From the NCBI GenBank assembly GCA_000434235.1, contig FR892004.1, forward strand, positions 18,413 to 30,999: a DNA stretch of 12,587 nucleotides, read 5' to 3'. Position 1 is the stretch's first letter; the number at the start of each line of letters is the position of its first letter. The position numbers and the translations under genes are program-made. Below the pieces are notes generated by a model, which saw only the letters and a list, made by a program, of their open reading frames with translations, was not told the DNA's origin and made no database searches. This stretch comes from Alistipes sp. CAG:268 (GTDB lineage Bacteria; Bacteroidota; Bacteroidia; Bacteroidales; Rikenellaceae). Shown here in pieces: positions 1-6,917 of this stretch.

Positions 1-1271
1 GTCCCTGGGGCATTCATCGTCATCGAGACCTCGGCCGAAGCGCCGCGCTCGGCGTAACGCTCCACCGACTCCGTCACGACGCTGCCGTCGAGCGGGGCCT
101 TGCCGTCGGGAGTCGAAACCTTGAGGGCATAGAGGAAGTAGCGGCCGTCGATGTGGTCGTCACCCTTGACACCCCACTTGAAGATGATGTCGGCCGGGAA
201 GAGCTCGCGCACGGCGGGCTGTGCCAGGTAGGCGTTCACGGCAGCCATGTCGGCCTTGTAGGCGGCACCGATGGCGGCACCTCCGGCATACGAGGGATCG
301 AGCACGGCGAAGAGCGGATTCTCGGCCCGGTCGAAGTTGCCCGTGCGGGCGGCATCGGCCTCGGCGGCGGGAGCGGGCTCGTTGCCCAGCTCGGCGATCA
401 GGCCGCCCGTCGTATCGGCCGGCTCGGCAGCGGCAGCCTCATCCCCGGCAGCACCCTCCTCGGCGGCGGGAGCAGCCTCCATCTCCGACTTCAGCAACTT
501 GTCGGCTGCAGCCAGAGCGGGAAGTACCTCGCGGGCGTCGTAGGTCGTCCAGAATTCGAGCGAAGCGGTTCCCTGCAACAGATCGCGGACACGCTGCGGC
601 TCCTTCACACCCGGGAGCTCGACCAGAATGCGGTGCGAGTTCGGCAGGCGCATGATGTTGGGCTGCGTGACACCGAAGTGGTCGATACGGCTGCGAAGCA
701 CGTTGAACGAAGCGGCGATGGCGGCCTCGGTCTCCTTCTTCAGCAGGCGCTCGACGTCGGCATTCGAGCTCTCGAGCGTGATGTCCGAGCGGTCGGGGCT
801 GACGAACAGCTCGGCGAGCGGACGGCCGCCCGACAGGCGCTCGTAGGCCTTCACGAAGTCGCCGATGTAGTCGCTCGACGTACCCTGCTTGAGGGCCTCG
901 TTGGCCTCGGCGATCGCCTCCTGGAAGGCCGGATCGTTCTGGCTGTCACCGGCAAGAGCCTTGACGACATCCTCGACCTGAACCTCCAGCATGACGTTCA
1001 TACCGCCCTTCAGGTCCAGACCCAGATTCAGCTCCTTCTCCTTGCACTCCTTGTAGGTGAACTTGCGGAATCCCATGTTGAAGACCGGCATGTTCTGGAC
1101 CGAATCCAGATAGTGCTGTTCGGCACCGGCCTGCTCCTCGAGCGGGAACTGTGCGGCATACTCGGCCGCCTTTTTCTCTACGCTTCGTGTCTTGAACGTA
1201 AACGAGAGCTGATAAACGCACGCGAGCGCCAAAAGCACCGCGATGAGTTTAATGAAACCTTTGCTTTGCAT
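1..1271 (-). CDS. secD: Protein translocase subunit SecD/SecDF, N-terminal part (cut by left edge)
   Basis: Membrane component of the Sec export machinery that helps complete translocation using the proton gradient. About 423 codons are present. An N-terminal membrane segment (about residues 6-24) is followed by the SecD hallmark GLDLKGGMNVMLEV (about 84-97). The P1 periplasmic domain contains LRSRIDHFGV (about 192-201) and a long ILVELPG-containing stretch (about 215-240). Near the left edge is VSMTMN, the SecD motif just before the C-terminal membrane bundle. An Ala/Glu/Pro-rich insert lies at about residues 264-305. In Bacteroidetes SecD and SecF are usually one fused polypeptide, so this is probably SecDF, but the SecF part is outside the window. 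The ATG at 1269-1271 is chosen because the membrane segment follows directly; no Shine-Dalgarno is seen. SecD identity is near certain; fusion is inferred. Confidence 0.95.
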   Translation of the reverse strand, partial: MQSKGFIKLIAVLLALACVYQLSFTFKTRSVEKKAAEYAAQFPLEEQAGAEQHYLDSVQNMPVFNMGFRKFTYKECKEKELNLGLDLKGGMNVMLEVQVEDVVKALAGDSQNDPAFQEAIAEANEALKQGTSSDYIGDFVKAYERLSGGRPLAELFVSPDRSDITLESSNADVERLLKKETEAAIAASFNVLRSRIDHFGVTQPNIMRLPNSHRILVELPGVKEPQRVRDLLQGTASLEFWTTYDAREVLPALAAADKLLKSEMEAAPAAEEGAAGDEAAAAEPADTTGGLIAELGNEPAPAAEADAARTGNFDRAENPLFAVLDPSYAGGAAIGAAYKADMAAVNAYLAQPAVRELFPADIIFKWGVKGDDHIDGRYFLYALKVSTPDGKAPLDGSVVTESVERYAERGASAEVSMTMNAPG

Positions 1272-1341
1272 TTGCGTGAAAAAAATTTGTTGTTATTTGT
1301 TTGTTTTGTTTGTAATTATCACGGTTACGCACAATAGCACG

Positions 1342-1349
1342 CAAAGATA
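1342..1349 (-). promoter_or_regulatory. Candidate secDF promoter (-7 element)
   Basis: On the minus strand these bases read TATCTTTG, an exact match to the Bacteroidetes TAnnTTTG element, about 70 bases before the secD start. The leader that follows is AT-rich. No good TTTG -33 box is seen at the usual 19-21 base distance; the nearest T-rich stretch, TTTTC at 1363-1367, is only 13 bases away. Confidence 0.55.
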
Positions 1350-1442
1350 GAAAAAAGATATTGAAAATAGCTATCCTCACCGAAAAAACTGTCATTTTGA
1401 GCCGATACGATCCGCTGTTCCGGGAGAGGGAAGGCCGCGAAA

Positions 1443-1548
1443 CCGGGAAACGGCCGGCAACCGGGAAGGCGCAGCGGACCCGGAAAGGCGCGGCAGGATG
1501 CAGGCGGCAACGCTCCTGCCGCCCGGGAAAAGGACTGCGGACCGGGAA
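1443..1548. repeat. Clustered CCGGGAA short direct repeats
   Basis: The heptamer CCGGGAA occurs exactly at 1443-1449, 1461-1467, 1523-1529 and 1542-1548. One-mismatch relatives lie near 1420 (CCGGGAG) and 1480 (CCGGAAA). Spacing is irregular, so this is not a CRISPR or tandem array. Similar purine-rich CCGGAA words recur in the 9360-9480 intergenic region, suggesting intergenic low-complexity sequence rather than a dedicated site. Confidence 0.4.
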
Positions 1549-1608
1549 ATCTCGGCGGAAAAAAGCGGCGGGAAGGGCCGCAGCGTGCGGAAGGAGCCGA
1601 TATTTTAT

Positions 1609-1616
1609 TAAATTTG
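1609..1616 (+). promoter_or_regulatory. Candidate fucosidase promoter (-7 element)
   Basis: TAAATTTG is an exact TAnnTTTG match in a short AT-rich island, 33 bases before the ATG at 1650. No TTTG -33 box is seen in the GC-rich DNA upstream. The expected leader is roughly 25-30 bases. Confidence 0.55.
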
Positions 1617-1649
1617 TATCCGTTTCAACCATCAATCAACCGAACCGCT

Positions 1650-2957
1650 ATGATGAAAAAACTCTTCCTCCTCGGCTGTGCGCTCCTCTTCGCCGCCGGG
1701 TCCCGGGCCCAGACGGGCTATGTGCCGGCACCGGAAAACCTTGCCGCACGCCAGTCCTTCGCCGACGGCCGTTTCGGCATCTTCCTCCACTGGGGGCTCT
1801 ATGCCATGCTCGGGCAGGGCGAATGGACCATGACCAACCTCGACCTCAACTACCGCGAGTACGAGAAGCTCGCCGGAGGGTTCTACCCCGCGAAATTCGA
1901 CGCCCGGGCGTGGGTAACGGCATTCCGCGAGGCGGGCGCCCGCTACATCTGCTTCACGACGCGCCACCACGACGGATTCTCGATGTTCCACACCGGACAG
2001 TCGCCCTACAACATCGTCGATGCCACGCCCTTCGCCCGCGACGTGGTGAAGGAGCTGGCCGAAGAGTGCCACCGGCAGGGGCTGCGCGTACACTTCTACT
2101 ACTCGCTCATCGACTGGTGGCGCGAGGATGCCCCCCGCGGCCGCACGGGCCTCGGCACGGGACGCCCGGCCGACAAGGAGGATGCAGACGCTTACTTCGA
2201 CTTCATGAAGGCCCAGCTCACGGAGCTGCTCACGCAGTACGGCGAAGTGGGCGCCATCTGGTTCGACGGCGTGTGGGACCAGGACCGGAACCCCTCGTTC
2301 GACTGGCGCCTCGATGAGCTTTACAGCCTGATCCACCGGCTCCAGCCGGCATGTCTGATCGTGAACAACCACCACCTGACCCCCTTCGAGGGCGAGGACG
2401 TGCAGGCCTTCGAGCGCGATCTGCCCGGAGAGAACACCGCCGGGCTTTCGGGGCAGGCCATCAGCCGGCTCCCGCTCGAGACGTGCCAGACGATGAACGG
2501 CATGTGGGGCTACAAGATCACCGACCAGAACTACAAGTCGGTGGGGACACTCGTACAGTATCTGGTCGGGGCGGCCGGACGCGGCGCCAACCTGCTGCTC
2601 AACATCGGCCCGCAGCCCGACGGTGCGCTCCCGGCCGCAGCCGTGGAGCGGCTCGAGGGAATCGGAGAGTGGCTCCGCGCGAACGGAGAGACGGTCTACG
2701 GCACCGAGGCGGGCCCCGTTGCACCGCGAGACTGGGGCGTGACCACGCGCAAGGGCGACAAGGTCTATGTCCACGTGCTCAACTGGCCCGACGAGGAGCT
2801 CTTCGTTCCCGTGACGGGCGAAAAGGTCGTGCGGGCGGCACGCTTCGCCGACGGCGGCAGGCTCACGTTCCGGCAGGACGATGCCGGGGTGACCGTCCGG
2901 CTGGGCGAACGCGACGCCGAGGCCCCCGACTTCATCGTGGAGCTGACGGTCAGATAG
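1650..2957 (+). CDS. Secreted alpha-L-fucosidase, glycoside hydrolase family 29
   Basis: Predicted retaining alpha-L-fucosidase that removes L-fucose from glycans such as mucin or milk oligosaccharides. It has 435 residues, usual for GH29. A signal peptide (about 1-20: MMKK, hydrophobic core, cleavage after SRA before Q) predicts export. The GH29 barrel shows HWG (47-49), TTRHHDGF (103-110) and IWFDG (203-207), whose D206 matches the catalytic nucleophile. E254 in AFERDLPG is a candidate acid/base because of its spacing from D206; this is inference. A small C-terminal beta-sandwich probably covers about 355-435. ATG 1650 is preferred over an in-frame TTG at 1614, because that TTG overlaps the promoter and would put 12 odd residues before the signal peptide. 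ATG 1653 is equally possible. No SusC/SusD or other carbohydrate genes are adjacent, so the substrate is unknown. Confidence 0.92.
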   Translation: MMKKLFLLGCALLFAAGSRAQTGYVPAPENLAARQSFADGRFGIFLHWGLYAMLGQGEWTMTNLDLNYREYEKLAGGFYPAKFDARAWVTAFREAGARYICFTTRHHDGFSMFHTGQSPYNIVDATPFARDVVKELAEECHRQGLRVHFYYSLIDWWREDAPRGRTGLGTGRPADKEDADAYFDFMKAQLTELLTQYGEVGAIWFDGVWDQDRNPSFDWRLDELYSLIHRLQPACLIVNNHHLTPFEGEDVQAFERDLPGENTAGLSGQAISRLPLETCQTMNGMWGYKITDQNYKSVGTLVQYLVGAAGRGANLLLNIGPQPDGALPAAAVERLEGIGEWLRANGETVYGTEAGPVAPRDWGVTTRKGDKVYVHVLNWPDEELFVPVTGEKVVRAARFADGGRLTFRQDDAGVTVRLGERDAEAPDFIVELTVR

Positions 2958-3020
2958 CAGGCGACAAACGGGTACGGGGTGCGGGTGTGACCCGGCCCCG
3001 GCACGTCACCGGAGAACAAA

Positions 3021-3054
3021 AAAAGCGGAGGAGTGTTTCCACTCCCCCGCTTTT
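3021..3054. terminator. Bidirectional terminator between convergent fucosidase and dnaK
   Basis: The 15-base arms 3021-3035 and 3040-3054 pair around a TTTC loop with a single non-Watson-Crick position, which is a G-U wobble on the minus-strand transcript. The stem begins with AAAA and ends with TTTT, so it can terminate both converging genes. The fucosidase stop is 63 bases to its left and the dnaK stop 43 bases to its right. Confidence 0.85.
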
Positions 3055-3097
3055 CGTTTCGGGATGCCGGACCGCCGGCCCCCGGGGTTTTATCCGG

Positions 3098-5014
3098 TTA
3101 TTTCACCTCCTCGAACTCCACGTCCTCGGGCTGCGAAGCTCCGTTGCCGCCGTTCGACTGGGCTCCCTGATTGCTCTGCTGCTGACCGGCGTTCTGCTGT
3201 GCGCCCTGGGCCTGCTGCTGTGCATAGATGTCCTGCGAAGCGGCCTGCCATGCGGCATTGAGCTCGGCGATGGCCGTGTCGATGGCTGCCACGTCGGCAT
3301 TCTTGTGCGCCTCCTTGAGCTTGCCCAGAGCCGACTCGATGGCTGCCTTCTTGTCGGCAGGCAGCTTGTCGCCGTACTCCTTGAGCTGCTTCTCGGTGGC
3401 GAAGATGTTCGAGTCGGCGGCGTTGATCTTGTCGATACGCTCCTTCTCGGCCTTGTCCTTGGCCTCGTTGGCCTTCGCCTCGTCGCGCATGCGCTGGATC
3501 TCCTGCTCGGTAAGGCCCGACGAAGCCTCGATGCGGATCTTCTGCTCCTTGCCCGTACCCTTGTCCTTGGCCGAGACGTTCAGGATGCCGTTGGCGTCGA
3601 TGTCGAACGTCACCTCGATCTGCGGCACGCCACGCGGAGCGGCCGGAATGCCGTCGAGGTGGAAGCGGCCGATCGACTTGTTGTCGCGGGCCAGCGGACG
3701 CTCGCCCTGGCAGACGTTGATCTCTACGGAAGGCTGGTTGTCGGCAGCCGTCGAGAAGACCTCCGACTTGCGCGTCGGGATGGTCGTGTTGGCGTCGATG
3801 AGCTTCGTCATCACACCGCCCAGCGTCTCGATACCGAGCGACAGCGGCGTCACGTCGAGCAGCAGCACGTCCTTCACCTCGCCCGTCAGCACACCGCCCT
3901 GGATGGCGGCACCGATAGCCACGACCTCATCGGGGTTCACCGACTTGTTGGGCGTCTTGCCGAAGAAGTCGGCGACGATCTTCTGGATGGCGGGAATACG
4001 CGTCGAACCGCCCACGAGGATCACCTCGTCGATCTGCGAGGCCTCGAGACCCGCGTCACGCAGCGCCAGCTTGCAGGGCTCGATCGTCTTGCGGATCAGG
4101 TGGTCGCACAACTGCTCGAACTTGGCGCGCGTCAGCGTCATAACAAGGTGCTGCGGAATGCCGTTCACGGGCATGATGTACGGAAGGTTGATCTCCGTCG
4201 TCGTCGAGGACGAGAGTTCGATCTTCGCCTTCTCGGCAGCCTCCTTCAGACGTTGCAGGGCCATCGGGTCCTCACGCAGGTCGATGCCGTGCTCGGCCTT
4301 GAAGGCCTCGGCCATGTAGTCGATCAGCACGTGGTCGAAATCATCGCCTCCGAGGTGCGTATCGCCGTTGGTCGATTTTACCTCGAATACGCCGTCGCCC
4401 AGCTCGAGGATCGAGATATCGAACGTACCGCCACCGAGGTCATAGACGGCGATCTTCATGTCGTTCTGCTTCTTGTCCAGGCCGTAGGCCAGTGCGGCGG
4501 CCGTAGGCTCGTTGATGATACGGCGAACCTTCAGGCCCGCGATCTCGCCCGCCTCCTTCGTAGCCTGACGCTGCGAATCGGAGAAGTAGGCAGGAACCGT
4601 GATCACCGCCTCGGAGACCTCCTGGCCCAGGTAATCCTCGGCCGTCTTCTTCATCTTCTGGAGAATGATGGCCGAAATCTCCTGCGGCGTGTAGAGCCGT
4701 CCGTCGATATCGACACGCGGCGTGTTGTTGTCGCCGCGGACGATCGAATAGGGCGCACGGGCGATGTCGGCCGTTACCTTGTCGTAGGTCTCACCCATGA
4801 AACGCTTGATCGAGAAGACCGTGCGCTTGGGGTTCGTAATTGCTTGACGCTTTGCGGGGTCTCCCACCTTGCGCTCGCCGTCGGCCGTAAATGCCACCAC
4901 CGAAGGAGTCGTGCGGTGTCCCTCGGAGTTGGGGATCACAACCGGCTCGTTGCCTTCCATCACTGCCACGCAGGAGTTCGTCGTTCCCAGATCGATACCA
5001 ATAATCTTTGCCAT
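3098..5014 (-). CDS. dnaK: Chaperone protein DnaK (Hsp70)
   Basis: ATP-driven cytoplasmic Hsp70 chaperone that, with DnaJ and GrpE, binds exposed hydrophobic segments of unfolded proteins. It is 638 residues, full length. All three Hsp70 signatures are present: IDLGTTNS (7-14), [12 protein letters not shown] (190-201) and [11 protein letters not shown] (331-341). The interdomain linker DVLLLDVTP (382-390) precedes the substrate-binding domain. The C-terminal lid ends in a Gln/Gly/Asn-rich disordered tail finishing EFEEVK. The ATG at 5012-5014 gives the canonical [10 protein letters not shown] start. Neither dnaJ nor grpE is adjacent, so the gene is probably transcribed alone, ending at the bidirectional terminator. 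No CIRCE element is seen upstream; a cluster of TGNCA boxes lies 122-232 bases upstream and may take part in control. Confidence 0.98.
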   Translation of the reverse strand: MAKIIGIDLGTTNSCVAVMEGNEPVVIPNSEGHRTTPSVVAFTADGERKVGDPAKRQAITNPKRTVFSIKRFMGETYDKVTADIARAPYSIVRGDNNTPRVDIDGRLYTPQEISAIILQKMKKTAEDYLGQEVSEAVITVPAYFSDSQRQATKEAGEIAGLKVRRIINEPTAAALAYGLDKKQNDMKIAVYDLGGGTFDISILELGDGVFEVKSTNGDTHLGGDDFDHVLIDYMAEAFKAEHGIDLREDPMALQRLKEAAEKAKIELSSSTTTEINLPYIMPVNGIPQHLVMTLTRAKFEQLCDHLIRKTIEPCKLALRDAGLEASQIDEVILVGGSTRIPAIQKIVADFFGKTPNKSVNPDEVVAIGAAIQGGVLTGEVKDVLLLDVTPLSLGIETLGGVMTKLIDANTTIPTRKSEVFSTAADNQPSVEINVCQGERPLARDNKSIGRFHLDGIPAAPRGVPQIEVTFDIDANGILNVSAKDKGTGKEQKIRIEASSGLTEQEIQRMRDEAKANEAKDKAEKERIDKINAADSNIFATEKQLKEYGDKLPADKKAAIESALGKLKEAHKNADVAAIDTAIAELNAAWQAASQDIYAQQQAQGAQQNAGQQQSNQGAQSNGGNGASQPEDVEFEEVK

Positions 5015-5135
5015 AATTGTACCTATTATTTAATTTGTTTTCAATTCACGTTCCGCATCCGTCCACCCGGGGATCCTGCTCCGCGTGCCGGATACGCCCC
5101 TACACCGAACAAAGGTTATACCAAACGGCATCGTC

Positions 5136-5246
5136 TGCCAATTTGTCAGACGGATGGCAGAAAGAGCGGGCGGCATGCCTCCTGTCACACGGCATTTTGG
5201 CAGGATTCGTCCGACGACGGCGTGCCAGGATGTGCAGGAGATGGCA
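5136..5246. promoter_or_regulatory. Cluster of TGNCA boxes upstream of dnaK
   Basis: The self-complementary pentamer TGNCA occurs seven times: 5136, 5144, 5155, 5183, 5198, 5223 and 5242 (start positions). About 0.4 would be expected by chance in 111 bases of even composition. Two places form a paired dyad with a 3-base spacer: TGCCA-ATT-TGTCA (5136-5148, extended to CTG...CAG at 5135-5149) and CGGCA-TTT-TGGCA (5190-5202, one mismatch). They may be operator sites for dnaK control. No regulator is named, because I recognise none. Confidence 0.4.
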
Positions 5247-5300
5247 CCCCGGCATGCCGGCTGTCCCGTAAAATTGGTATGAATTTCCGGAATCCGCATC

Positions 5301-5331
5301 TTTCGAAAATACCTAAAATTTGGTATTTTTG
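5301..5331 (+). promoter_or_regulatory. Promoter of the polyferredoxin/AKR operon
   Basis: TATTTTTG at 5324-5331 matches TAnnTTTG exactly. TTTC at 5301-5304 lies 19 bases upstream, the expected distance for the -33 TTTG box, with one mismatch. The ATG at 5356 follows 24 bases after the -7 element. Confidence 0.7.
5306..5329. repeat. Palindrome overlapping the redox operon promoter
   Basis: The 8-base arms AAAATACC (5306-5313) and GGTATTTT (5322-5329) are exact reverse complements around an 8-base AT spacer that itself pairs at two of four positions. The right arm covers most of the -7 element and the left arm lies in the -33 to -7 spacer. A dimeric regulator bound here would block RNA polymerase, so it is a candidate operator. 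It has no T-run context of a terminator. Confidence 0.5.
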
Positions 5332-5355
5332 CACAAACGTCAAACCTCTCCGCAC

Positions 5356-6300
5356 ATGCTTCGCAAGATCAGAATCACCCTTGCCGTCATCTGTTTCGCG
5401 CTCATCACGCTGCTGCTGCTCGACTTTACGGGGACGCTCCACACCTGGTTCGGATGGCTCGCCCGAATCCAGTTCCTGCCTGCCGTGCTGGCGCTCAACG
5501 TCGCCGTCGTCGTCTCTCTGGTGGTGCTCACGCTCCTCCTGGGGCGCGTCTACTGTTCGGTCATCTGCCCGCTGGGGGTTTTCCAGGACATCGTCTCGTG
5601 GTTGAGCGGCCGCCGCAGGAAGTACCGCTACCGCTTCTCCTACTCGCCGGCCAAACGGTGGCTGCGCATCGCCGTGCTGGTGCTCTTCGTGGCGGCAATC
5701 GCCGCAGGCATCGGCTCGCTGGTCGCCCTGCTGGCACCCTACAGCGCCTACGGGCGGATCGCCGCAAACCTCTTCGCCCCGATCTACCGCTGGGGCAACA
5801 ACCTGCTGGCCTACTTCGCCGAGCGGGCCGACAGCTACGCCTTCTACCAGACCGACGTGTGGCTGAAGAGCCTCCCGACGCTGCTCGTCGCCGCCGCGAC
5901 GTTCATCGTGCTCGTTGTGCTGGCCTGGCGCGGCGGACGTACCTACTGCAACACGATCTGCCCGGTGGGCACCATACTCGGCGCCCTGGCCCGCTACTCG
6001 CTCTTCCGCCCCGTGATCGACGAGCGGAAATGCAACTCCTGCTCGCTCTGCGCCCGAAAATGCAAGGCCTCGTGCATCGATTCGGCGCAACACCGGATCG
6101 ACTACTCGCGCTGCGTGGCCTGCATGGACTGCATCGACACCTGCAGGCACGGGGCCATCTCCTACCGGCTCCGGGAGCTGCGCCCGAAGCAGGACGAAAC
6201 GGAAAGGAGGGGCGGGAAGGCGGCCGCAGCGCGTGCGGGGGGCCGGCGGCCGCAGCGCATGCGGAGGCTCCGGCCGATCCCGCACGCCGCAGGTTCCTGA
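5356..6300 (+). CDS. Membrane 4Fe-4S polyferredoxin, NapH-like (N-terminal half of a frameshifted gene)
   Basis: Predicted inner-membrane electron-transfer protein that would pass electrons between the quinone pool or cytoplasm and periplasmic Fe-S proteins. It resembles the NapH/Fer4_5 family. Membrane segments lie at about 7-24, 41-62, 103-127 and 173-191. Two CxxxCP motifs typical of the family are C67-C71 and C198-C202. Two [4Fe-4S] sites follow: C226, C229, C232, C236 and C253, C256, C259, C263. The frame stops at residue 314, and the last 18 or so residues (Arg-rich, from about 297) look out of frame. The NapG-like half continues immediately in the -1 frame to 6905, and I recall related Bacteroides proteins as one chain of about 500 residues. 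ATG 5356 is chosen over TTG 5320, which lies inside the promoter. First gene of the operon. Confidence 0.85.
   Translation: MLRKIRITLAVICFALITLLLLDFTGTLHTWFGWLARIQFLPAVLALNVAVVVSLVVLTLLLGRVYCSVICPLGVFQDIVSWLSGRRRKYRYRFSYSPAKRWLRIAVLVLFVAAIAAGIGSLVALLAPYSAYGRIAANLFAPIYRWGNNLLAYFAERADSYAFYQTDVWLKSLPTLLVAAATFIVLVVLAWRGGRTYCNTICPVGTILGALARYSLFRPVIDERKCNSCSLCARKCKASCIDSAQHRIDYSRCVACMDCIDTCRHGAISYRLRELRPKQDETERRGGKAAAARAGGRRPQRMRRLRPIPHAAGS
6237..6264 (+). other. G6 slippery site and stem-loop: frameshift point
   Basis: Read in the upstream gene's frame, 6237-6243 is G GGG GGC, a perfect X XXY YYZ slippery heptamer. A -1 slip there enters exactly the frame of the downstream Fe-S half. Six bases further on, CCGCA (6250-6254) and TGCGG (6260-6264) form a stem around a 5-base loop, a usual distance for a frameshift stimulator. 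One extra G in the run would also restore a single frame. Sequencing error, mutation, transcript slippage and programmed frameshifting are all compatible. Confidence 0.55.
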
Positions 6301-6905
6301 CCGGCGCCGGGCTGCTGCTCGGAAGCGCCGCCCTGCACGCGCAGGAGAAGAAGGTGGACGGCGGCCTGGCCGTGATCCTCGACAAGAAGGTGCCGGCACG
6401 CCATACGCCGATCGTGCCGCCGGGTGCCGTCAGCCTGCGCCACATGGCCGCCCACTGCACGGGGTGCCAGCTCTGCGTCTCCTCGTGCCCGAACGGCGTG
6501 CTGCGCCCTTCATCGGGACTGATGACCCTCATGCAGCCCGAATCCTCCTACGAACGCGGCTACTGCCGCCCGGAGTGCGTCGTCTGCTCGGAGGTCTGTC
6601 CCGCAGGCGCCATCCTGAAGATCACGCCCGCCGAGAAGTCGGCCATACAGGTCGGGCGCGCCGTCTGGGTGCGTGACAACTGTGTGCCGCTCACCGACGG
6701 CGTGGCATGCGGCAACTGCGCACGGCACTGTCCGACGGGTGCCATCACGATGGTGCCCTCGGACCCCGAACGCGCGGACAGTCCGAAGATCCCCGCCATC
6801 AACGAAGAGCGCTGCATCGGATGCGGAGCCTGCGAGAACCTCTGCCCCGCCCGGCCGTTCAGCGCCATCTACGTCGAGGGGTATACCTATCACCGAACGA
6901 TCTAA
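6243..6905 (+). CDS. Periplasmic 4Fe-4S ferredoxin, NapG-like (C-terminal half of the frameshifted gene)
   Basis: About 220 residues of clear coding sequence in the -1 frame relative to the gene before it. There is no start codon near its beginning; the first in-frame ATG, at 6444, would cut off the export signal, so it is best read as the continuation of the 5356 gene. It opens with an Ala-rich linker, then a twin-arginine-like motif RRRFLTG, a hydrophobic stretch and a possible LHA-Q cleavage site, as in NapG. Four cysteine groups predict four [4Fe-4S] clusters: CTGCQLCVSSCP, CRPECVVCSEVCP, CGNCARHCP (with a preceding C in RDNC) and CIGCGACENLCP. Its likely role is periplasmic electron transfer from the membrane half to the reductase encoded 12 bases downstream. 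The rejoined protein would be about 516 residues. Confidence 0.8.
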   Translation, partial: PAAAAHAEAPADPARRRFLTGAGLLLGSAALHAQEKKVDGGLAVILDKKVPARHTPIVPPGAVSLRHMAAHCTGCQLCVSSCPNGVLRPSSGLMTLMQPESSYERGYCRPECVVCSEVCPAGAILKITPAEKSAIQVGRAVWVRDNCVPLTDGVACGNCARHCPTGAITMVPSDPERADSPKIPAINEERCIGCGACENLCPARPFSAIYVEGYTYHRTI

Positions 6906-6917
6906 CACCTCCATTCC

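Larger units (their letters stand above)
1272..1649. other. Divergent intergenic region between secDF and the fucosidase gene
   Basis: This stretch holds the two divergent promoters listed separately: secDF near 1342-1349 and fucosidase near 1609-1616. Between them, about 1415-1595, is GC- and purine-rich DNA with repeated CCGGGAA words and no convincing reading frame. Plus-strand frames running through it contain no recognisable protein and I regard them as chance. Confidence 0.6.
5015..5355. other. Divergent control region between dnaK and the redox operon
   Basis: This 341-base region has no convincing gene. It holds an AT-rich leader next to dnaK (about 5015-5045), a GC-rich middle with seven TGNCA pentamers (5136-5246), and an AT-rich block (about 5300-5345) with the promoter and palindrome of the redox operon. 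A weak minus-strand element, TATTTTCG at 5304-5311 with TTTG at 5334-5337, differs from TAnnTTTG at one base and could be a distant dnaK promoter. No better dnaK promoter was found. Confidence 0.6.

Noticed and set aside
1415..1595. CRISPR-like or tandem array from the CCGGGAA repeats
   Set aside because: Units are only seven bases, spacing is irregular and there are no conserved spacers or cas genes.
1650..1690. Fucosidase as a lipoprotein (LLGC at residues 7-10)
   Set aside because: The cysteine comes too early, inside the hydrophobic core, and a good signal peptidase I site (SRA-Q) follows at about residue 20.
1632..2774. 380-codon open frame on the minus strand
   Set aside because: Antisense to the fucosidase gene, which has GH29 catalytic motifs and a signal peptide.
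5242..5258. Possible sigma-54 promoter (TGGCAC followed by ATGC)
   Set aside because: The spacing is one base too long and the -12 half lacks TTGC; TGGCA here is better explained as one of the clustered TGNCA boxes.
5015..5355. CIRCE-type heat-shock operator upstream of dnaK
   Set aside because: No TTAGCACTC-N9-GAGTGCTAA or near match is present on either strand.
2351..5605. 1084-codon open frame on the plus strand over dnaK and its flanks
   Set aside because: It runs antisense through dnaK, whose family match is complete; the frame's protein is Leu/Arg/Gly/Asp-rich with no domain, as expected for the complement of GC-rich coding DNA.
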